Part shown: piece by piece, positions 7,255-14,476 of the stretch | Numbering within the stretch: position 1 is the first letter of the stretch | Layout of the letters: each line of letters starts with the position of its first letter | Source of the DNA: DATBAK01 sp036787815 | GTDB lineage: Bacteria > Actinomycetota > Acidimicrobiia > IMCC26256 > PALSA-610 | Assembly: GCA_036787815.1 (NCBI GenBank) | Contig: DAIQOP010000075.1 | Span: 1 to 15,815, forward strand | Length of the DNA stretch: 15,815 bases | Direction: 5' to 3' | Translations under genes and position numbers: made by a program | The notes under the pieces: generated by a model | What the model saw: the letters and a program-made list of their open reading frames with translations, nothing else | What the model was told of the DNA's origin: nothing | The model's database searches: none

Positions 7255-7836
7255 TCAGATCACCGGGCAGTTCCACTGCTCGATCACCGCGGTCTCGCGC
7301 TCGTAGCCGAGCACCGAGACACGAGCGGGCGTGAGCGCCAGGCGCGCGCCGTCGGCCGCCGCGAGGCCGACCCAACGCACCGCGAGCACCCGGAGCAGGT
7401 GCGCGTGGGCAAACACGAGCACATCGCCGTTCGCCTCCCGGATCCGTATGATCACGCGGTCGGCACGCGCGGCCACCGCGTCGGCGTTCTCGCCACCGGG
7501 CGCGCCGTCGGACCACAACGACCAACCCGGATCCTCCGCCCGGATGTCGGCGGTCGTGCGGCCCTCGAAGTCGCCGTAGTCCCACTCGCGCAGGTCGTCG
7601 TCGACGCGCGCGACGGCGCCGAATCCCGCGAGCGCGCACGTGTCGCGCGCCCGCGTCGACGGGCTCGTCAGCACGAGGCCGAACACGCGGGCGCCGAGCG
7701 GCGCCGCCAGCGCAGCAGCCGCGCGGCGGCCCTCGTCGGTGAGGGGAACGTCGGTCCGGCTCGTGTGGCGGCCGGCGCGCGACCACTCGGTCTCCCCGTG
7801 CCGCACGAGCACCACCGCTCGCGTGCTCGCGGTCAC
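7255..7836 (-). CDS. Histidine phosphatase family protein (phosphoglycerate mutase-like)
   Basis: 193 residues from GTG 7836. The phosphate-accepting motif VRHGET places His13 as the phosphorylated residue. Arg62 (SPSTRARDT), Glu84 (LREWDYGDFEG) and the second histidine His144 (VFAHAHLLRVLAVRW) complete the active site. The more usual AHGH in the last motif is AHAH here. Relatives act on sugar phosphates, nucleotides or other phosphomonoesters, and the substrate cannot be read from sequence. Its GTG overlaps the stop of the DUF2127 gene (shared bases 7833-7836), so translation is probably coupled. It converges on the CoxL-like gene with only 6 nt between the stops. Confidence 0.9.
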   Translation of the reverse strand: MTASTRAVVLVRHGETEWSRAGRHTSRTDVPLTDEGRRAAAALAAPLGARVFGLVLTSPSTRARDTCALAGFGAVARVDDDLREWDYGDFEGRTTADIRAEDPGWSLWSDGAPGGENADAVAARADRVIIRIREANGDVLVFAHAHLLRVLAVRWVGLAAADGARLALTPARVSVLGYERETAVIEQWNCPVI

Positions 7837-8696
7837 GGCCCCGTCGTTTCGCCGGCTGCCGCCTCACGCACCGCGGCGACGAGATCGACCGGATCGAGCG
7901 TCGGAACCTCGGGCGCGGCCAGCGCGCCCCGCCAGTCGAACGGTCGCTCGAGCGCGGCCTGCCCACCGCGTATGCCGAAGAGACGTTTGCTCCACAAGAG
8001 GAACACGAGCAGCGCCACGTTCACGATGAACGCCCCGACCCGCACCACGGTGAACCGCGCCACCAGCTCGTGCACCTCGAACGGGAGGAACCCTGCGGTC
8101 GCGATGACCGTGAGGTACTCGGCCCAGCGCCGTTCCCGCCACAGCCCGACGGCCTCGACGCCTTCGACCACCGCGTACACGGTTGCGGTGACCGCGAGCA
8201 CGGTGATCGTCTTGCCGTGCAGGCCGAGCACGCGCTGGACGCCGCTGTCGAGGAACGTGCGGCTGCCGGCACGCCCCGATTGCGCCGCGACGGTGTCGAG
8301 CTGGTCGCGCACGCGCTGCGCGGAGTCGTGCAGGGCGCGCAGGTGCGAATCGAGGAGGGCCAGCGCGATCGCGAGCAATCCGAACACGACGCTGTGCACC
8401 GCGCGTTCGATCGCGATCAGCCGGAGCACGATCGCATCCAGCAGCGCCTCGCCGCGTCGCGGCAGCGACAGCTCCGACAGCGGGGGCACGACGTCGAACC
8501 GGGGCTGCCGGGGCGCGGGTACCACGAACCACGCGTCGCAGCGCAGGCAGCGCCCGAGCCGGCGGCCGTCGGCGACCTCGATACCGAGCATCGCGTCTTC
8601 CGCACGCACCCGCGAGGCCGAGGCCACGGGCACGCGGTGCCCCCGAAGCGAGCAGATCCAGGTCTCGGCGCTCCAACGACGCGGGATCAAGCGCAC
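7833..8696 (-). CDS. DUF2127 membrane protein with N-terminal cysteine motifs
   Basis: 287 residues from GTG 8696. The start (VRLIPRRWSAETWICSLRGH) agrees with the usual beginning of actinobacterial members, so longer upstream readings are not preferred. Cys15 and CxxC at 50-53 (GRCLRCDAW) suggest a small metal-binding segment. Hydrophobic helices follow at about 100-115 (SVVFGLLAIALALL) and at about 165-240 (TVLAVTATVYAVVEGVEAVG, YLTVIATAGFLPFEVHEL, VGAFIVNVALLVFLLW), ending with SKRLFGIRGG, which matches the DUF2127 family (PF09900). The function of the family is not known to me. It overlaps the phosphatase gene by 4 nt and follows the zinc-ribbon gene after 49 nt, so these three may be one operon. 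Confidence 0.85.
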   Translation of the reverse strand: MRLIPRRWSAETWICSLRGHRVPVASASRVRAEDAMLGIEVADGRRLGRCLRCDAWFVVPAPRQPRFDVVPPLSELSLPRRGEALLDAIVLRLIAIERAVHSVVFGLLAIALALLDSHLRALHDSAQRVRDQLDTVAAQSGRAGSRTFLDSGVQRVLGLHGKTITVLAVTATVYAVVEGVEAVGLWRERRWAEYLTVIATAGFLPFEVHELVARFTVVRVGAFIVNVALLVFLLWSKRLFGIRGGQAALERPFDWRGALAAPEVPTLDPVDLVAAVREAAAGETTGP

Positions 8697-8712
8697 GGCA
8701 TCAGGATGGCAC

Positions 8713-8733
8713 GCGCCCGCACCCGGCGGGCGC
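8713..8733 (-). terminator. GC-rich hairpin between the zinc-ribbon and DUF2127 genes
   Basis: Arms GCGCCCG (8713-8719) and CGGGCGC (8727-8733) form a perfect 7-bp stem with a 7-nt loop, in the 49-nt space between the two minus-strand genes. No T-tract follows. It could end transcription, attenuate it, or protect an mRNA end. Confidence 0.35.
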
Positions 8734-8745
8734 CCGGGCGCCGGC

Positions 8746-9081
8746 CTACTCGATGTCGAGGGCGACGAGCGCGTGCCCCTCACGGGCCGCGCCGAGGCAG
8801 GCCTGCTGCATCGCGTCGAAGTCGATCGTGTACGTGCGGCGGCAGCGTTGATCACACCGGTACGTGAGCCGCGCACCGGCGTTGCCGTCGGGATCGACGT
8901 TCTCGCGCAGCTGCACCGAAGGCCAGCGGCCCCGGCGGCGGCGGATGCGATCGCGGAAGAAGACGCGCTCGCGCTCGAGGTCGACGGCAACCCATTCGAG
9001 CACCCGGCCACACCGCCCGCAGACGAGCGGTAAAGCCGGCGCCACGCGCAGGTCGTATAGGGCATCTTCACGGACCGCCAT
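8746..9081 (-). CDS. Hypothetical zinc-ribbon protein
   Basis: 111 residues if begun at ATG 9081 (MAVREDALYDLRVAP). In-frame ATG codons at 9114 and 9243 are alternatives, and none has a convincing ribosome-binding site. I prefer 9081 because the sequence encoded upstream looks non-coding in character. A CGRC pair at about residues 21-24 and a second cluster, YRCDQRCRRTY, near 75-85 form a probable zinc ribbon around a basic stretch (RDRIRRRRGRW). No enzyme motif is visible and I do not recognise the family. It precedes DUF2127, whose N-terminus also has a CxxC, and could be co-transcribed with it. Confidence 0.6.
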   Translation of the reverse strand: MAVREDALYDLRVAPALPLVCGRCGRVLEWVAVDLERERVFFRDRIRRRRGRWPSVQLRENVDPDGNAGARLTYRCDQRCRRTYTIDFDAMQQACLGAAREGHALVALDIE

Positions 9082-9225
9082 TGACCGGAAACGGTAGCGA
9101 AACCGGTCCCCCATTCCGGGGATGGGAGGTGCAGCGCTTTCGTGATCCGACACGCGAACGATGCCGGATCGGAGAGCCGTGGACTCGGCTCCCTGATCCG
9201 GCATCGCGTGCTCAACCTCTCCGGC

Positions 9226-9255
9226 CACGACCTCTCGGGCCACGACCTCTCAGGC
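9226..9255. repeat. Two tandem 15-bp units plus a partial third
   Basis: CACGACCTCTCGGGC (9226-9240) is followed directly by CACGACCTCTCAGGC (9241-9255), one mismatch apart. A degenerate copy, CAACCTCTCCGGC, precedes them at 9213-9225. The array covers the stop codon of the PepSY-like gene (9250-9252). On the minus strand each unit carries GAGAGG. Confidence 0.75.
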
Positions 9256-9797
9256 GTTGACTCCGCTCATCGACCCGGCGGCGGGAGGCATGCCACCGGG
9301 GCCGCCGTGCCCGTCGCCACCGGGACCGCCACCGAAGCCCGACTGGGTCGCGGTGACCTTGAACGAGGCGTCGAGCTTCAACGTCACGTCGGTGCCGTCC
9401 GCCTTCGTCAGGTGGGCCTCGTACGGCGACCCGGCCGAGTCCGTCTCGACCCTGATCATGGTCGCTCCGGGTACGGCCGCGAGTGCCGCGGCCTTCACCT
9501 TCGCGGCCGTCGTTCCGGTGAGCAGCGTCTCACCGGGGCCGTGGCTCATCTTGGCCGGATCGGGCCTGGTGGCCGTGGCCGCCGCGCCACCGGNNNNNNN
9601 NNNCCCGGTCTGGCTGACGACGCACTGACCAATTCACCCGCCGCCGCGCCACCGGGCGCCGCGGTGTTGGCCGCCGACGTCGACGCGACGGACGAGCCGG
9701 TGGCGGCGCTGGCAATGCCGGCTGCGCCGAGGGCGACGCCGCCGGCGATCGCGCCGGTCACGAGCCACTTCCGAGCCCGGCTGGGGTTGACATCCAT
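9250..9797 (-). CDS. Exported PepSY-like protein, interrupted by an assembly gap
   Basis: ATG 9797 follows AAGGAG at 9805-9810. The N-terminal part has a signal peptide (RKWLVTGAIAGGVALGAAGI, cleavage near ASA-A) and an Ala/Ser/Gly-rich linker that enters the 10-N gap at 9594-9603. Beyond the gap the sequence resumes in another frame as GGAAATATRPDPAKMSHG, then a compact domain (TAAKVKAAALAAVPGATMI, VETDSAGSPYEAHLTKADG, LKLDASFKV) of PepSY type, and a Gly/Pro-rich tail (GFGGGPGGDGHGGPGG). Similar exported proteins are common in actinobacteria, and PepSY modules are thought to act as protease inhibitors or small extracytoplasmic domains. The frame change is best explained by the arbitrary gap length: an intact gene needs a true gap of 2 modulo 3 bases. 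No trustworthy enzymatic role. Confidence 0.8.
9594..9603. other. Assembly gap of 10 N
   Basis: Ten N inside the PepSY-like gene. The same 16-bp sequence, GCCGCCGCGCCACCGG, lies at 9578-9593 immediately left of the gap and at 9640-9655 on its right, so repetitive linker DNA probably caused the break. Confidence 0.95.
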
Positions 9798-9891
9798 GGG
9801 TCTGCTCCTTGTTTTGGGGGGCGCACGTTCTGTGCGGGCATCAGCAATATGCGCCCCGAACCCGTGAATGATCTGGGAGCCGGTCGGGTCG

Positions 9892-9908
9892 TTGCCGAGA
9901 ATCGGCGA
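9892..9908 (-). terminator. Hairpin after the FAD oxidoreductase gene
   Basis: Bases 9892-9898 (TTGCCGA) pair with 9902-9908 (TCGGCGA), one G-T pair included, around a 3-nt loop. It lies 13 nt beyond the oxidoreductase stop on the minus strand. No T-tract follows. Confidence 0.35.
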
Positions 9909-9921
9909 ACGGCTCAGCTCC

Positions 9922-11327
9922 TCATCGTTCGCGGCGGAGCGCGGCGCGCGCCGCGTGCCAGCCGCACATCCCGTGCACTCCGCCGCCGGGTGGCGTCGAC
10001 GACGAGCACAGGTACACGTGCGGGATCGGCGTCACCCACGGCCGCAATGAGACCACCGGCCGCGTGAACAGTTGGCGCAGATCTCCCAGGCCGCCGTTGA
10101 TGTCGCCGCCAACGTAGTTCGCGTCGTGGCGTTCCATCGCGACCGTGTTCATCGTGTGGCGATGCACGATCGTGTCGCGAAAGCCGGGCGCGAACCGCTC
10201 GATCTGGGCCTCGATCACCGCGCTTCGGTCGAGCGTCGATCCGTTGGGAACGTGGCAGTACGCCCACACCGTGTGCCCGCCGTCGGGCGCACGGGTCGCG
10301 TCGAAGAGCGACGGCTGCGTGACGATCACGAACGGCCGCTCGGCGTGACGCCCGGCCGACACGGCGGCTTCCGACGCCGCGATCTCCTCGATCGACCCCC
10401 CGACGTGGACGGTGGCGGCGCGCCCGACCGCAGCGGCGCGCCACGGGATCGGGGCGTTCGTCGCCCAGTCGACCTTGCACACGCCCGGCCCGTAGCGGTA
10501 CCGATCGAGGGCACGCGCGTACCGCTGCGGCAGCGCGTCTCCGGTGATCCGTCGGACCTGGCGCGGCGTGAGGTCGAGCAGCACCGCGCGCGCCGGCGGC
10601 AGCTCCGCCAAGGTGGTGATCTCCGTGCCGGTCACCACCTCACCGCCGTGGGCACGCAGCAACGCGACGAGCGCGTCGGCGATGCGCTGCGACCCGCCTT
10701 CGGCGATCGGCCAACCCACCACGTGTCCCAACATCGTGAGGAAGAGCGCGTAACCGGCGGTGCCGGCCGCGTCGAGGGCGAGCATCGAATGCGCCGCGCT
10801 GCCGGCGAACAACGCGCGCGCGGGGTCGTCGGAAAATCGCGACGTGATCGCCGACGCGGAACGGAGGGCGCGCAACCCGAAGCGCGCCGTCGCGAACGGA
10901 GCCTTCGGCACACCGAACGGCGAGAGCACGGAATCGATCACTCCGAAGCCGTGGTCGACGAGCGGGTGCAGCAACGAGCGGTACGCGTCGCCGTCGGCGC
11001 CGAGCCCCCCGGCGGTCTCGGCGACCGACCGCTCGAGCATCGCCGCCCGATCGCCGTCGAGCGGGTGCGCGAGCGGCGCACCGGGTTGGATCCAACGCAG
11101 GCCGTGCTGCTCGAGCGGCAGCGCGCGCAGCGCCGGCGACCCGACGCCCAGCGGGTGCACCGCCGAGCAGACGTCGTGCACGTATCCCGCACCGGTCAGC
11201 GCAGCCGAGCGCAGGCCACCACCGGCGGTCTCCGCCGCCTCGAACACGACGACCCGCCAACCCGCCCGGGCCAGCGTGACCGCGGCGACAAGACCGTTCG
11301 GGCCCGCGCCCACCACGACCGCGTCGA
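9922..11327 (-). CDS. FAD-dependent oxidoreductase, phytoene desaturase/PYROXD2-like, 5' end in gap
   Basis: 467 residues are visible; the start codon lies in the N gap. The sequence opens at DAVVVGAGPNGLVAAVTLAR, a GxGxxG dinucleotide-binding fold, with the acidic end of strand 2 at VVVFEAAETAGGGLRS. Since family members begin only a few residues earlier, probably fewer than about 15 are missing. The closing segment (YLCSSSTPPGGGVHGMCGWH) is the second FAD-contacting motif of CrtI-like flavoenzymes. The family includes carotenoid desaturases, retinol saturase-like proteins and PYROXD2. No carotenoid genes (crtB, crtE) are in the window, so a desaturation role is not supported by context. The neighbouring epimerase runs in the same direction across the gap. 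Confidence 0.85.
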
Positions 11328-11427
11328 NNNNNNNNNNNNNNNNNNNNNNNNNNNNNNNNNNNNNNNNNNNNNNNNNNNNNNNNNNNNNNNNNNNNNNNNN
11401 NNNNNNNNNNNNNNNNNNNNNNNNNNN
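11328..11427. other. Assembly gap of 100 N
   Basis: Exactly 100 N, the usual scaffolding placeholder, so its true length is unknown. It hides the start and promoter of the FAD oxidoreductase and lies 2 nt after the epimerase stop codon. Adjacency of the genes on either side is therefore only as good as the scaffold join. Confidence 0.97.
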
Positions 11428-11429
11428 CG

Positions 11430-12365
11430 TCAGCGCGCGGCGCGCTCCCGGAACCAGTCGACGGTGCGCGCCAGACCCTGCTCGAACGAGACGGCGGGAC
11501 GGTATCGGAGGTCGGCCGCGGCGGCGCTGATGTCGGCTTCGCTGTGGCGGACGTCGCCGGCGCGCGGGTCGGTGAACTCCGGATCGGCGACGACACCCTG
11601 GATCTCGCCGAGCAGCGCCAGCATCTCGAGGAGCGAGTAACGATGCCCGCCGGCGACGTTGTAGGCCTTGCCGCTGCACGCGCCCGCGGGTGCCGTCGCG
11701 GCGGCGATGTTGGCCGCGACCGCATCGTCGATGAACGTGAAGTCTCGACTCTGCCCGCCGTCGCCGTGGACGACCGGCCGGCGGCGCTCCGCGAGCGCCT
11801 CGATGAAGAGCGGGATCACCGCGGCGTACGCGGAGTCGGGCCGCTGGCGCGGGCCGTAGATGTTGAAGTAACGCAGGCTCACCGTCTCGAGCCCGTGCAG
11901 CTCCGCGTAGACCCGGCAGTACTGCTCGCCCGCGAGCTTCGACACCGCGTACGGCGAACGCGGGATCAGCGGTGCGCGTTCGGGTGTGGGCATCTGCTCC
12001 GCGCCGCCGTAGACGCTGCTCGACGACGCCGAGACGACCCGGCGCGCACCTGCGAGGCGGGCCGCGTCGAGCACCGCGAGCGTGCCGTGCACGTTCGCGG
12101 TGTCGGTGCGCAACGGATGCTCGACCGATCCGATGACCGATCGCCGCGCCGCCTGGTGGAACACGACCTCGACACCGTGGATCGCCGCGCGCACGACCGC
12201 TTCGTCGGCGACGTCGCCCACGATGAGCTCCACCCCGTCCGGCACGTTCTCGCGGTAGCCGGTGCAGAGGTCGTCGAGCACGCGCACGTCGTGCCCGTCG
12301 GCGATCAGGCGGCCGACGATGTTGGAGCCGATGAATCCCGCCCCACCGGTGACCAGTGCCTTCAC
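11430..12365 (-). CDS. NAD-dependent nucleotide-sugar epimerase (GalE/WbpP/TviC-like)
   Basis: 311 residues from GTG 12365. An extended short-chain dehydrogenase: GGAGFIG at 7-13 binds NAD, the SSSSVYG segment at 114-120 supplies the catalytic serine, and Tyr139 with Lys143 (YAVSK) complete the triad. The segment SLRYFNIYGPRQRPDSAYAA is characteristic of UDP-hexose or UDP-N-acetylhexosamine 4-epimerases and related decarboxylases. It should interconvert the C4 configuration of a UDP-sugar. Close to it are a Tat substrate (25 nt upstream) and a divergent UDP-sugar dehydrogenase, as in Vi-antigen-type pathways where a dehydrogenase and 4-epimerase make UDP-GalNAcA. The exact substrate is inferred, not shown. 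There is no obvious ribosome-binding site, so it may be translated after the Tat-substrate gene. Confidence 0.88.
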   Translation of the reverse strand: MKALVTGGAGFIGSNIVGRLIADGHDVRVLDDLCTGYRENVPDGVELIVGDVADEAVVRAAIHGVEVVFHQAARRSVIGSVEHPLRTDTANVHGTLAVLDAARLAGARRVVSASSSSVYGGAEQMPTPERAPLIPRSPYAVSKLAGEQYCRVYAELHGLETVSLRYFNIYGPRQRPDSAYAAVIPLFIEALAERRRPVVHGDGGQSRDFTFIDDAVAANIAAATAPAGACSGKAYNVAGGHRYSLLEMLALLGEIQGVVADPEFTDPRAGDVRHSEADISAAAADLRYRPAVSFEQGLARTVDWFRERAAR

Positions 12366-12390
12366 GGTCGGACGCGACGTCGGGCGCGGA

Positions 12391-13020
12391 TCAGTGGTTG
12401 CACTTGACGGTGCCGTGCCGCGTGTTGCGGTGCGGCTCGAACCGGCCGCAGCGCTGCGACTCGGAACCGGTCACCTGCGTGAAACAGAACTGCTTGATCT
12501 TGGTGTCGATGCAGGTCGTGCTGTGCCCGCGGCCGCCGGTGCAGACCAGGGTCGAGTTGACCTGCAGGACGATGTTGGCCGGGTAGGCGGTGACGTGCAC
12601 CACGCAGGTGTCGCCGGCCTGGGAGAAGAGCGAGCAGCCCTGGGCCGAGACCTGGCTCCAGAAATGGGTCTCCGACGTGGGCTGGCAGCCGAGCCGGCTC
12701 CCGCAGCTGCCGCCCGTGAAGACCTTGAGGGACACGTACTTGCCGGAGTGCTTGATGCGGTGGTTGATGCCGGGCTCCGCGTGGCAGGCCACGGGGATGA
12801 TCTCGACGATCTTCTCGCTGCAGATGCAGCCGCCGGGATCCTGCGATCCCCGGAAGTTGGCGTAGGCGGAGCTGTGGCCGAGGGTCTGCACGACTGGAGT
12901 GGCCCAGAGGAGGGCCCCACCCGCGATCGCGCTCCGACGGATCAGCGTCCGCCGGGTCATGCCCCCCTCGTCGCCCCGATCGGCCCCGTCGGCCCGGCCG
13001 GTGTCGACGTCGTCGTCCAT
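12391..13020 (-). CDS. Cysteine-rich protein with a Tat signal, function unknown
   Basis: 209 residues from ATG 13020, behind a GGAGAGAGGCGGAG purine-rich site. An in-frame ATG at 12960 behind GAGGGGGG is a serious alternative and would remove 20 acidic residues. The signal reads TRRTLIRRSAIAGGALLWAT, with a twin arginine at 23-24, a hydrophobic core and AYA before the probable cleavage at residue 54. The mature part has 12 cysteines (CIC, VAC, SCGSRLGC, GC, TC, VC, TC, FC, RC, KC), an even number that suits disulfide bonds in a folded Tat-exported protein. Beta-rich stretches such as CVVHVTAYPANIVLQVN suggest a small extracellular domain. I do not recognise the mature family. It sits between the epimerase and the divergent dehydrogenase. 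Confidence 0.8.
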   Translation of the reverse strand: MDDDVDTGRADGADRGDEGGMTRRTLIRRSAIAGGALLWATPVVQTLGHSSAYANFRGSQDPGGCICSEKIVEIIPVACHAEPGINHRIKHSGKYVSLKVFTGGSCGSRLGCQPTSETHFWSQVSAQGCSLFSQAGDTCVVHVTAYPANIVLQVNSTLVCTGGRGHSTTCIDTKIKQFCFTQVTGSESQRCGRFEPHRNTRHGTVKCNH

Positions 13021-13043
13021 GGCTCCGCCTCTCTCCGCAAGCG

Positions 13044-13049
13044 ATTGTA
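13044..13049 (-). promoter_or_regulatory. Candidate -10 element of the Tat-substrate gene
   Basis: Read on the minus strand the bases are TACAAT, a 5 of 6 match to TATAAT, 23 nt before the ATG at 13020. No good TTGACA-like -35 lies 17 bp upstream (AGGCAA is there). Transcription would begin near 13037. Confidence 0.4.
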
Positions 13050-13127
13050 CCGGCCGCGCCCCTCCCTTGCCTATGGCCGGCGAGGAGCACCGGGAATTCA
13101 CTCTTCGTCCATCGGCCGACTCCCCTC

Positions 13128-13156
13128 GTGACGGCAGCGGGCGGACCTGGCAAGAT
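13128..13156 (+). promoter_or_regulatory. Candidate promoter of the UDP-sugar dehydrogenase gene
   Basis: GTGACG (13128-13133) and CAAGAT (13151-13156) are separated by exactly 17 bp, which suits a housekeeping-type promoter. The start codon follows 24 bp after the -10. The matches are modest, so this is a candidate only. Confidence 0.35.
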
Positions 13157-13180
13157 GGACGGTGTGACGGGGGTTGGGCT

Positions 13181-14449
13181 GTGAGCGGGGACGGCACCCG
13201 AGTTCTCATCCTCGGACAGGGCTACGTCGGACTCCCGCTCGCCATGCGCGCGGTCGAGGTGGGCCACACGGTCGTCGGCTACGACACGAACGAATCGCGC
13301 GTGAAGCGCCTCTGCGCCGGTGAGTCCTACGTCGAGGACATCGCCTCGGCCACCCTCGCCGCCGCGCTCGAGACCGGGCGCTACAGGCCGACCGACGAAT
13401 CGAAGGCCTGCGCCGGGTTCGACGTCGCGGTGATCACGGTGCCGACGCCGCTCCGCGAAGGCAGCCCCGACCTCTCCTACATCGAGGCGTCCGCAGCGAC
13501 GCTGGCGCGGTTCCTGCGCCCGGGCGCGACCGTGATCCTCGAGTCGACCACCTATCCCGGTACCACCGAAGAGCTGGTGGCCCCGATCCTCGAGGCCGGA
13601 TCCGGGCTCACGGTGGGCACGGACTTCCACCTCGGCTACAGCCCCGAACGCATCGATCCCGGCAACCCGACCTGGACGCTCGTGAACACGCCGAAGGTCG
13701 TCTCGGGTGTCGACGAAGCCTCGCTGGCCGCGGTGAAGGCGTTCTACGACTCGATGCTCGACCGCACCGTCCCGATCACGGGAACGCGCGAGGCCGAGCT
13801 CACGAAGCTGCTCGAGAACACCTTCCGCCACGTCAACATCGCGCTGGTCAACGAGCTCGCGATGTTCGCGGCCGACCTCGGGATCAACGTGTGGGAGGCG
13901 ATCGACGCCGCGTCCACCAAGCCGTTCGGTTACATGCGATTCACGCCCGGGCCCGGTGTCGGCGGCCATTGCCTGCCGGTCGACCCGAGCTACCTCTCGT
14001 GGCGCGTGAAGCGTTCGCTCGGGCAGTCGTTCCGGTTCGTCGAGCTGGCGAACGAGGTCAACGAGCACATGCCCGACTACGTCGTGCGGCGGCTCGTCTA
14101 CGCGCTGAACAAGGACCGCAAGGCGCTCAACGGCTCGAAGATCCTGCTGCTCGGCCTCGCGTACAAGAAGAACACCGGCGACGCGCGCGAATCGGCTGCG
14201 ATCGCGGTCGCCGATCGCCTCCTCGGTCTCGGAGCGACGGTGCACGCCGTCGATCCCCACGTACTGGCCGAACAGGTCGACACCCGGATCCGCCTGGTCG
14301 ACCTCGACCGCGAAGAGGTGGCCGGCGCCGACGCAGTGGTGCTCCTCATCGACCACGACGCGTTCGATCTGCAGATCGTGGAGACCGCGGCCCGGTACGT
14401 GCTCGACACCCGCAACCGCATCCAGCGGGGCTGCTTCGAGCGTTTGTAG
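13181..14449 (+). CDS. Nucleotide-sugar dehydrogenase (UDP-N-acetylhexosamine 6-dehydrogenase type)
   Basis: 422 residues from GTG 13181, preceded by a GGGGG purine run. This start puts the NAD motif GQGYVG at 12-17, as is usual. The three-domain UDP-glucose/GDP-mannose dehydrogenase layout is complete: Lys209 and Asn213 in TKLLENTFRHVNIALVNELA, the catalytic thioester Cys264 in GVGGHCLPVDPSYLSW with Asp268, and the C-terminal UDP-binding domain beginning around NGSKILLLGLAYKKNTGD. The LLENTFRHVNIALVNE and DPSYLSW features resemble WbpA/TviB-type enzymes acting on UDP-GlcNAc or its isomers more than UDP-glucose dehydrogenases. The reaction is a double oxidation at C6 to a UDP-uronic acid. It is divergent from the Tat-substrate and epimerase genes across 160 bp and convergent with the beta-helix gene. 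Confidence 0.92.
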   Translation: MSGDGTRVLILGQGYVGLPLAMRAVEVGHTVVGYDTNESRVKRLCAGESYVEDIASATLAAALETGRYRPTDESKACAGFDVAVITVPTPLREGSPDLSYIEASAATLARFLRPGATVILESTTYPGTTEELVAPILEAGSGLTVGTDFHLGYSPERIDPGNPTWTLVNTPKVVSGVDEASLAAVKAFYDSMLDRTVPITGTREAELTKLLENTFRHVNIALVNELAMFAADLGINVWEAIDAASTKPFGYMRFTPGPGVGGHCLPVDPSYLSWRVKRSLGQSFRFVELANEVNEHMPDYVVRRLVYALNKDRKALNGSKILLLGLAYKKNTGDARESAAIAVADRLLGLGATVHAVDPHVLAEQVDTRIRLVDLDREEVAGADAVVLLIDHDAFDLQIVETAARYVLDTRNRIQRGCFERL

Positions 14450-14457
14450 CCCACGCT

Positions 14458-14476
14458 GCGCCGGCCCCGCCGGTGC
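14458..14476. terminator. Bidirectional hairpin between convergent genes
   Basis: GCGCCGGC (14458-14465) pairs with GCCGGTGC (14469-14476), one G-T pair included, around a CCC loop. It fills most of the 27-bp gap between the dehydrogenase stop and the convergent beta-helix stop. No T-tract on either side. Confidence 0.5.

Noticed and set aside
9142..9867. Plus-strand frame containing LSGHDLSGHDLSGVD, resembling pentapeptide repeats
   Set aside because: Only about three units, produced by the 15-bp tandem repeat, in a frame antisense to the PepSY-like gene with no ribosome-binding site.
13021..13209. Longer N-terminus for the Tat substrate starting near 13209
   Set aside because: It would place the twin-arginine signal about 85 residues inside the protein and cross the divergent promoter region.
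12362..14356. A 664-codon minus-strand frame over the UDP-sugar dehydrogenase and Tat gene
   Set aside because: It overlaps two genes with intact catalytic or signal motifs, and its own translation shows no domain.
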